From assembly GCA_003233615.1 (NCBI GenBank), contig QIMB01000119.1, positions 1 through 11,620 on the forward strand: a stretch of 11,620 nucleotides of DNA, written 5' to 3'. Numbering within the stretch: position 1 is the stretch's first letter; each line of letters begins with the position of its first letter. The DNA comes from Nitrospirota bacterium (GTDB lineage Bacteria; Nitrospirota; Nitrospiria; Nitrospirales; UBA8639). Positions 7,549 to 11,620 of this stretch are shown one piece after another. Below the pieces are notes generated by a model, which was not told the DNA's origin, did no database searches, and was given only the letters and a program-made list of their open reading frames with translations. Position numbers and translations under genes: made by a program.

Positions 7549-7680
7549 ACTCCTGTTCTCAGTTTCCCTGTCTTCTTTCCTTGTTTATTTTTCTTGTTGT
7601 TTCTTGAATGAAAATTTTGACTCTCTTCCTGTAAGAAAAAGGAAAGAGAATCCGAAGGCCTTCCATCAACATGTCTCTTT

Positions 7681-7726
7681 GAAATTATTCGGATGGATCC
7701 CCGCTGATTACCTGCGGGGATGACGA
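7681..7726 (+). repeat. REP-like palindrome, copy 2 (extended direct repeat)
   Basis: The core at 7695-7725 is GGATCCCCG, an 11-base loop, CGGGGATGACG, giving a 7-bp GC-rich stem. The full 46 bases match 8315-8360 with only two differences (both T to C), so this is a direct repeat as well as a palindrome. It lies directly before the 5'-truncated DUF5615 remnant. Confidence 0.85.
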
Positions 7727-7753
7727 TGGAGTGTGGTTGCAGGAGTAACGGTG

Positions 7754-7867
7754 ATGCGAATTATTGTGACCTTTGATAAAGACTTTGGGGAACTCGCCTT
7801 TCGATGGGGCCTTCTCGCAACAAGCGGGATCATTCTCCTTCGTCTGTTAGCCCCTTCTCCAACTTAA
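7754..7867 (+). pseudogene. DUF5615 PIN-like protein remnant, left fragment
   Basis: Translation from 7754 gives MRIIVTFDKDFGELAFRWG followed by ILLRLLAPSPT and a stop. VTFDKDFGELAF-x-GL and ILLRL are hallmark text of the middle of DUF5615 PIN-like proteins, which are thought to be toxin-type nucleases. The usual N-terminal half, with its ADENFP-type acidic motif, is absent: upstream there is only a REP-like repeat. The gene is therefore truncated at 5', stopped early, and further split by the MITE-like element at 7887-8101. The C-terminal end of the same family resumes at 8126. Confidence 0.72.
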
Positions 7868-7878
7868 CTTCAACAGGC

Positions 7879-7886
7879 GTCTTAAC
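7879..7886 (+). repeat. target site duplication, left copy
   Basis: GTCTTAAC directly outside the left terminal inverted repeat. The same eight bases, in the same orientation, occur at 8102-8109 directly outside the right one. Confidence 0.85.
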
Positions 7887-8101
7887 GGATCATACAGAAA
7901 TTATGGTTCGAGCCCTAGAAGGCTCTGCCTCCACGTTGTCATTCTGAGAGTAACGAAGAATCTGGCTGAGCGATGGTGCGTTTGGATTGGGCGAGATCCT
8001 TCGACTCCGCCGGGCTCCGCTCTGGATGACAAGATGAGAAACGGAGCCTCATAGGCCATGAGCAATATCGAAGGGCTCGAACCATGAATTCAGTATGATC
8101 C
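7887..8101. mobile_element. 215-bp MITE-like element with 30-bp terminal inverted repeats
   Basis: The ends are inverted repeats of 30 bases: left 7887-7916, starting GGATCATAC and ending GGTTCGAGCCCT; right 8072-8101, its reverse complement with three mismatches (27 of 30 match). A perfect 8-bp direct repeat, GTCTTAAC, lies immediately outside both ends, which is the signature of transposase-mediated insertion. The element is far too short for a transposase, so it would move only with help from a related full-length element. Its middle (7936-8032) is a second palindrome with ends TTGTCAT/ATGACAA, of a type seen widely in environmental bacterial genomes. The insertion lies inside a DUF5615 remnant. 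Families making 8-bp duplications include IS1595, IS66, IS256 and ISAs1; which one, if any, is the parent cannot be told here. Confidence 0.8.
7936..8032. repeat. dispersed palindromic repeat inside the MITE
   Basis: A 97-bp imperfect palindrome. TTGTCATTCTGAGAG at the left pairs with the right end at 12 of 15 positions, and further in CGAAGAATCT pairs with AGATCCTTCG at 9 of 10. The pattern of CATTCTGAG with CGAAGAATCT, then AGATCCTTCG and GGATGACAA, is a repeat type I recognise from many unrelated environmental bacteria. It may be part of the MITE or an older element nested in it. Confidence 0.6.
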
Positions 8102-8109
8102 GTCTTAAC
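8102..8109 (+). repeat. target site duplication, right copy
   Basis: GTCTTAAC directly outside the right terminal inverted repeat, identical to 7879-7886. Confidence 0.85.
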
Positions 8110-8125
8110 TGCCCTTGGAAGTTGA

Positions 8126-8206
8126 CAAGAGCAAGATTGGGTCGGCATGTTTTCTGTTGTTGAAGCTGGTCGAATCCGCGTCATGCCCCTGCCGGTCAGT
8201 CAATAA
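8126..8206 (+). pseudogene. DUF5615 PIN-like protein remnant, right fragment
   Basis: Translation gives QEQDWVGMFSVVEAGRIRVM, then PLPVSQ and a stop. The FSVVEAGRIRV-x-PLP string is the characteristic C-terminus of DUF5615 proteins whose middle is found at 7754-7867. Removing the MITE and one duplication (223 bases) does not restore one frame, and stops remain, so the gene was already decayed or has kept decaying since the insertion. Confidence 0.7.
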
Positions 8207-8314
8207 AGCCCATAATACTGCACACAGTCTTCGGGCGGGGGTGAATACCTTCCCTTCTTACGACTTGCGTAGGTCCCGGGCAGGCAGGAAGACATTCAAC
8301 TTCAACGTTTCGAC

Positions 8315-8360
8315 GAAATCATTCGGATGGATCCCCGCTGACTACCTGCGGGGATGACGA
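8315..8360 (+). repeat. REP-like palindrome, copy 3 (extended direct repeat)
   Basis: The core at 8329-8359 has the same 7-bp stem and 11-base loop as copy 2, and the extended 46 bases match 7681-7726 except for two transitions. It is followed by AGAGGGGGAA, matching the stretch beyond copy 1. Copies 2 and 3 bracket the pseudogene and MITE in direct orientation. Confidence 0.85.
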
Positions 8361-8371
8361 AGAGGGGGAAT

Positions 8372-8421
8372 GGATCCCTGCCCTATGACTTGGAGGGGCA
8401 AGCTCAGCAACCTGCGGGGAT
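8372..8421 (+). repeat. degenerate REP-like copy
   Basis: GGATCCC at 8372 and ACCTGCGGGGAT at 8410-8421 look like the two halves of the same palindrome pulled apart by about 30 extra bases. It sits right after copy 3, so a partial tandem duplication is possible. Confidence 0.4.
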
Positions 8422-8541
8422 TCTGAAGAAGGGAAGAAGGATTTTGCACATGTGGTGCAGAAGATCGTCGTGAAGTTCATGAAGAACCAGGAGATGGAGA
8501 GCAGCGAAAGGGCCGTGGTGCTTTTGCGAGAGTTGTTCTTC

Positions 8542-8964
8542 TTAGCGTTCTTTCCAGGGGTTGATAACTCGGATGGTGAGGGCTGCGAAATCTTTGGTGT
8601 TTCGCGTGGCAAGGGTACTTCGTTTGGCCATGGCGATTCCCGCAATCTGAGTATCTCTCATATCCACCGTGGTGCCTTGGCGGCGGCGTTTGGCAGCAAT
8701 TTCTCCCGCTGCCAGCGCTGCTGGCTCATCAAAGGGTAGAACCCGCCCTTCCAAGACTTCTTGCATGGCCAAGGAAAAGGCCAGCTCTAATTTTTCCCGG
8801 CGTTTGCCTTTTTCAAGAATGGAGAGTCCTAGACGAATTTCAAAGACGGTGATGGCTGTGGTCCAGATGGATTCTCGGGCTTGGCGGTCTAACCAGTTCA
8901 CGACCATGGGGTCCGGGGTCTCCTGCATGACCGCGGAAAGAATGTTGGTGTCGAGGATAATCAT
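8542..8964 (-). CDS. FitB/VapC-type PIN-domain toxin
   Basis: A 140-residue PIN-domain ribonuclease, the toxin of a type II toxin-antitoxin pair; members cut RNA (often tRNA or rRNA) using a metal ion held by acidic residues. The N-terminus MIILDTNILSAVM gives D5 and N7. E42 lies in FEIRLGL. D104 (MRDTQIAG) and D125 (ATRNTKDF) complete the acidic set, so the active site looks intact. Length and order match FitB-like VapC proteins. Its ATG overlaps the antitoxin's TGA by four bases (ATGA), a sign of translational coupling and of toxin production tied to antitoxin. The exact RNA target cannot be told from sequence. Confidence 0.93.
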   Translation of the reverse strand: MIILDTNILSAVMQETPDPMVVNWLDRQARESIWTTAITVFEIRLGLSILEKGKRREKLELAFSLAMQEVLEGRVLPFDEPAALAAGEIAAKRRRQGTTVDMRDTQIAGIAMAKRSTLATRNTKDFAALTIRVINPWKER

Positions 8965-9209
8965 GCGGAGAAATCGGTCGTTTGGGGTTTGGTCCCTTTG
9001 AGTTCGGGAATGGCTTGTTTGAGGCCAATGTGGCGGAAGACCTGGCTCAGCTCAGACCCGAGACCAGTCGTTCGCTGACCTTCCCGTTTGACGGCATTAC
9101 GGAGAATATCGCGCACTTCCTCTTCCACGCTTCGGCCATGACGGGAGGCCTGCCGCCGCAAGCGGTCTTTGACATCTTCTTCCAGATTTCTAACGATCAG
9201 TTGTGCCAT
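8961..9209 (-). CDS. FitA/VapB-type ribbon-helix-helix antitoxin
   Basis: An 82-residue antitoxin of the FitA type. Residues 1-42 (MAQLIVRNLEEDVKDRLRRQ, then HGRSVEEEVRDIL) are a ribbon-helix-helix DNA-binding fold: a short beta strand, then two helices. It should dimerise and repress its own promoter. The tail from residue 45 onward is the part expected to bind and block the PIN toxin made from the next, overlapping gene. A run of seven G residues, four bases before the ATG, is the only visible ribosome binding site. A small palindrome upstream (9225-9242) is a fitting operator. Confidence 0.92.
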   Translation of the reverse strand: MAQLIVRNLEEDVKDRLRRQASRHGRSVEEEVRDILRNAVKREGQRTTGLGSELSQVFRHIGLKQAIPELKGTKPQTTDFSA

Positions 9210-9224
9210 GGTGCCCCCCCTATT

Positions 9225-9242
9225 ATGTTATCAAGATATCAT
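9225..9242. promoter_or_regulatory. candidate antitoxin operator
   Basis: ATGTTATC, two bases, GATATCAT: an 8-bp inverted repeat with one mismatch, 15 bases before the antitoxin ATG. It overlaps the possible -10 box. The FitA operator known from Neisseria also has TATC/GATA-containing half-sites, which makes this a reasonable candidate; binding is inferred. Confidence 0.45.
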
Positions 9243-9261
9243 TTTTAGGAGAAACGAGCAA
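9233..9261 (-). promoter_or_regulatory. candidate sigma70-type promoter of the toxin-antitoxin operon
   Basis: On the minus strand TTGCTC (9256-9261) and TATCTT (9233-9238) are 17 bases apart, each matching four of six consensus positions. The -10 box falls inside the candidate operator, which would let the antitoxin block polymerase. Confidence 0.35.
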
Positions 9262-9372
9262 CTCCTCGTCTTGTGCCGTTCTGCTTATTTTGGCATTTCG
9301 GCCTGCGGGTGACCGGCATCCATCATAGAGAATTTTACATTTCTTCAGGCCATCTTTGAACGGATCTCAATC

Positions 9373-9413
9373 GAAAAAACCTCAACATAGCCGTGCTATG
9401 CCTCGGCTTTTTC
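9373..9413 (-). terminator. candidate terminator hairpin after the CHAT gene
   Basis: Two 19-base arms pair at 14 positions around a three-base loop, with a perfect 6-bp inner stem (CATAGC/GCTATG). Read on the minus strand it is preceded by an A-run and followed by TTTTTT, as in intrinsic terminators. It lies about 70 bases after the CHAT stop codon and before the toxin-antitoxin promoter, so it could insulate the two minus-strand units. The internal mismatches make it moderate at best. A second AT-rich stem (CAAAATC/GATTTTG, 9438-9458) lies between it and the gene. Confidence 0.4.
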
Positions 9414-9481
9414 TCAATCGTTTCGGCCGTATCCGACCAAAATCTTGTCGCGATTTTGTCAAAGTTATTGTGTCACAGGCC

Positions 9482-11620
9482 CTACAGCCAGTTGTTGATG
9501 AGGAGGAAGGGAGCCCAATAGCTTGGGTGACGATAGATGGCATGCTCCAAAAGGCTGCGTTGGGCTTCCTGTAAGGCTTGCGCTTTGGAGAGGTGTGATG
9601 TGTGTTTTAATTGCGTGTAAAAACGATTGACGAGGAGTGAAGATGCCTGGTCGTTGATGAACCAGAGCGTGGCCAGAGCGCTCCGTGCCCCTGCTTTGAT
9701 GGCCACTCCAGCCAACCCCAAGGCGGAGCGCTCATCTCCTGCAGCTGTTTCACAGGCGCTTAAGGTTAACAAATCCAGGGGAGTTTGCCGGAATTGAAAG
9801 AGACCAATGAGGGATCCTAGCTGATCCATGTTGAGTTTTTGATCATATGTCAGCACGAAAGACTTTTGGGGATTCTGGTCAAATTTCCCATGCGACGCAA
9901 TGTGGACGATGGTAAAGTTTTCACGCTTCATCTCCTGTTCAATATTCTGAATCAGAAAGTCCTCATTGAGCAGCGATGTTCCTCCAAATAGTTTGTGAAT
10001 TTCTTGAAGTTCCTGTTCCACGTTGGGCAATGGATCGAATCCCTGGACACCTTCAGTCAGGCCAATCGAGAGAAGATGCACGTCTTCACGGTTGAGACTC
10101 CTGGCATCTGTGAGCGTGAGTCCCGGTGTGGTGGCGACTGCATATTTTTCAATGAGGAATTGTTTGCCATCGTGGAGGGCTGCCATCGGGATGGTCCGTA
10201 AGGCGCCATCCGGCACGAACACCAGCGTATGGATGTTGAATTCCTCAAGGAATGGCTCGAGAGGGTTGATGAGTAGGGCATAGAGCGATTGCGCATGGGG
10301 AAGATATTGATGTGTGGTTCGTTTTTCCAACAGCGTTCGGAAGCGATGGATATGCCCGGTTAATGCTTGCTCGGATACGGGGACGGTGATGCGCTTCATT
10401 GTTCCGGCTATGCTTATGAGGATGTCCGTCCGATCGGAAAATATGATGGGATAGATAATGGCCGTGTTGGGGGAAATGCGGTCAATCGGCTGAATGCGAG
10501 CTTGATTGACTTCGACGCAATCATCTCTGAAGTAATCTTGTAGTTCAGCGGCTTTGAAGGCTTCAATGGTGTCACGGGTTTGATAGAGAAGTTGTTCCTG
10601 TTGGCTCCCTTCCGTCAGTTGATTTTCTCGTTCCAGTAGGGCGTCGGCCATTTCAAAGAAGAGGGCTCCGATGCTTTCCCGAAAGGCGGTTGGATGTGTG
10701 GGAAGACCAGCGACTATTTCCTGACGAATGGGCTGGAGGGTATCGATGGCGCGTTGATAGGCGAGGATGGAGTCGTCCAGTTGTCCAAGTTCTTTCAGGT
10801 GCCGTCCGGTTTTCCATTCCCACAGATAGAGCGCTTCGGGAGCCTGGCCTTGCTGGTTCGCACGGATAGCCAATTGAGTCAGTTTGAGCGCTTCCCGATG
10901 TCGTCCTTCTTCTTCGTACATTTCAGCAAGAAAGCCCCACCCATAGGATTCCTGTTGCCAGTCTCCAATGGCTTTGGCTGAATGAATACCGTCCTGGAGG
11001 GCCTCGCTGGCTTGCGTGAAGAGGGTCACGCGATGTTCAGTGTCCTTGCGGCTGATATCGCGTAAGCCTCGTCCAATGGTGAGAAAGTTTTGAATTTTTT
11101 CATGCGAGTCTGGAAGGTTGAGAGTCTTGTCCCAGGCCTGTTGCAGGCGTAGCGTTGCATTGGAAATCTCGCCTGTATTCAATTCTACTAAGCTGGCGTT
11201 GACTATGGCACGGATCGACAGAGAATGAAGATGAAGGGAATCAGCCAAAATGCTCGATTCGGTGTATGCGGCAATGGCGGCTTGATTGCTGCTGAGGCGG
11301 CTATGGATGTTTCCCAGGTCATTCAGAAGAGTCGCGACGAGCTGACGATCCTGAATGTCTCTGGATATCTTGAGTCCTTCTTCGAGGATAGTGAGAGCCT
11401 GTTCTGTTTCGCCTATCTTCAAATGCACTGTCCCTAACTGCCCCATAGCCTGTGCCATGAGTTGAGGGTAATTGTGGGTTTGGGACAATTGAACTGCCGT
11501 TTGTAGAAGGAGCCGGGCCCGGTTGTTTTTCCCCATTTCCGTCAGGGCTCTTGAAATATAGATGAGGGCTTGAATATGGTTGTCGTGATCGCCAGTTTGC
11601 TGAAAGTTCGCGGAGGCTTG
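9482..11620 (-). CDS. TPR-CHAT domain protein (caspase-like protease), 5' partial
   Basis: A caspase-clan putative cysteine protease with N-terminal TPR repeats. The frame runs open to the right edge (reading QASANFQQTGDHDNHIQAL upstream of the first internal Met at 11536), so the N-terminus is outside the window; numbering here is from that Met. Residues 1 to about 290 are helical TPR pairs such as AQAMGQLGTVHLKIGETEQA and ATLLNDLGNIHSRLSSNQAA, expected to bind partner proteins. Residues about 380-680 are the CHAT domain: H549 in HIASHG and C595 in LSACETA are the expected catalytic pair, followed by GLAGVAIKAGARSALATLW and a closing SYWAPFLLIN. The protein ends at the normal family C-terminus. 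Proteins of this kind often sit near FHA-type exoproteins and CHASE2 sensors. Substrate unknown. Confidence 0.93.
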   Translation of the reverse strand, partial: QASANFQQTGDHDNHIQALIYISRALTEMGKNNRARLLLQTAVQLSQTHNYPQLMAQAMGQLGTVHLKIGETEQALTILEEGLKISRDIQDRQLVATLLNDLGNIHSRLSSNQAAIAAYTESSILADSLHLHSLSIRAIVNASLVELNTGEISNATLRLQQAWDKTLNLPDSHEKIQNFLTIGRGLRDISRKDTEHRVTLFTQASEALQDGIHSAKAIGDWQQESYGWGFLAEMYEEEGRHREALKLTQLAIRANQQGQAPEALYLWEWKTGRHLKELGQLDDSILAYQRAIDTLQPIRQEIVAGLPTHPTAFRESIGALFFEMADALLERENQLTEGSQQEQLLYQTRDTIEAFKAAELQDYFRDDCVEVNQARIQPIDRISPNTAIIYPIIFSDRTDILISIAGTMKRITVPVSEQALTGHIHRFRTLLEKRTTHQYLPHAQSLYALLINPLEPFLEEFNIHTLVFVPDGALRTIPMAALHDGKQFLIEKYAVATTPGLTLTDARSLNREDVHLLSIGLTEGVQGFDPLPNVEQELQEIHKLFGGTSLLNEDFLIQNIEQEMKRENFTIVHIASHGKFDQNPQKSFVLTYDQKLNMDQLGSLIGLFQFRQTPLDLLTLSACETAAGDERSALGLAGVAIKAGARSALATLWFINDQASSLLVNRFYTQLKHTSHLSKAQALQEAQRSLLEHAIYRHPSYWAPFLLINNWL

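Larger units (their letters stand above)
7549..8541. other. gene-poor region of repeats, a MITE and a decayed gene
   Basis: Almost 1 kb between the exoprotein and the toxin-antitoxin pair. It contains REP-like copies 2 and 3 and a degenerate fourth, a DUF5615 PIN-like pseudogene, and a MITE-like element inserted in it. The open frames at 8115-8357 and 8319-8645 are chance frames crossing these repeats. Bases 7560-7650 hold an imperfect hairpin (CTCTTCCT against AGGAAAGAG at about 7623-7649) that might end the exoprotein transcript, but no T-run follows. Bases 8207-8314 and 8430-8541 show nothing recognisable. Confidence 0.7.

Noticed and set aside
8115..8357. Plus-strand open frame of 80 codons
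   Set aside because: It runs across the DUF5615 C-terminal remnant in the wrong frame and into a REP-like repeat, so it is a chance frame.
7681..8421. REP-like copies as a CRISPR array
   Set aside because: Copies are palindromic, unevenly spaced (634 bp, then about 45 bp) and in both orientations across the window; no spacers of regular length and no cas genes.
8319..8645. Minus-strand open frame of 108 codons
   Set aside because: Overlaps the toxin gene's 3' end in another frame and crosses the REP-like copies; Ser/Pro-rich noise.
9356..9574. Plus-strand open frame of 72 codons
   Set aside because: Covers the hairpin and the antisense of the CHAT C-terminus; no coding features.

Overview
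The window reads as a bacterial chromosome segment, most likely from a Nitrospira-like (Nitrospirota) or similar Gram-negative environmental lineage. This is an inference from gene content: a CHASE2/class III cyclase, a two-partner-secretion exoprotein of the type common in cyanobacteria and Nitrospirota, a TPR-CHAT protein, FitAB/VapBC and DUF5615 PIN modules, and several small dispersed palindromes. No rRNA, tRNA or CRISPR array is visible.

Layout. Bases 1-1866 (+) hold a CHASE2 sensor fused to a class III nucleotide cyclase, cut by the left edge. Bases 1867-2677 have no convincing gene but contain a REP-like palindrome and small hairpins. Bases 2678-4901 (+), relatively AT-rich in the two larger genes, encode three exported proteins: a putative metzincin-type zinc protease lipoprotein, a Cys-rich secreted protein with HEAT-like helices, and a small lipoprotein. 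Bases 5051-7548 (+) encode a large filamentous-haemagglutinin-like TPS exoprotein whose reading frame is broken near 7112. Bases 7549-8541 are a graveyard of mobile and repeat DNA: near-identical REP-like repeats, a decayed DUF5615 PIN-like gene, and a 215-bp MITE-like element with 30-bp terminal inverted repeats and a perfect 8-bp target duplication that splits that gene. On the minus strand follow a FitA/VapB-FitB/VapC toxin-antitoxin pair (8542-9209) and a TPR-CHAT putative protease (9482 to the right edge, N-terminus outside the window).

How it may fit together (inference). CHASE2 sensors, secreted FHA-type beta-helix proteins and TPR-CHAT proteins are recurrent neighbours in cyanobacteria and Nitrospirota, usually with a ShlB/FhaC outer-membrane transporter. 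No transporter is visible here, so it would have to lie outside the window. The lipoproteins and the metzincin-like protein add to a cell-envelope theme. The best candidates for something new are the MITE-like element, the REP family, the metzincin/HEAT gene pair, and the cyclase with an altered substrate-lysine position.
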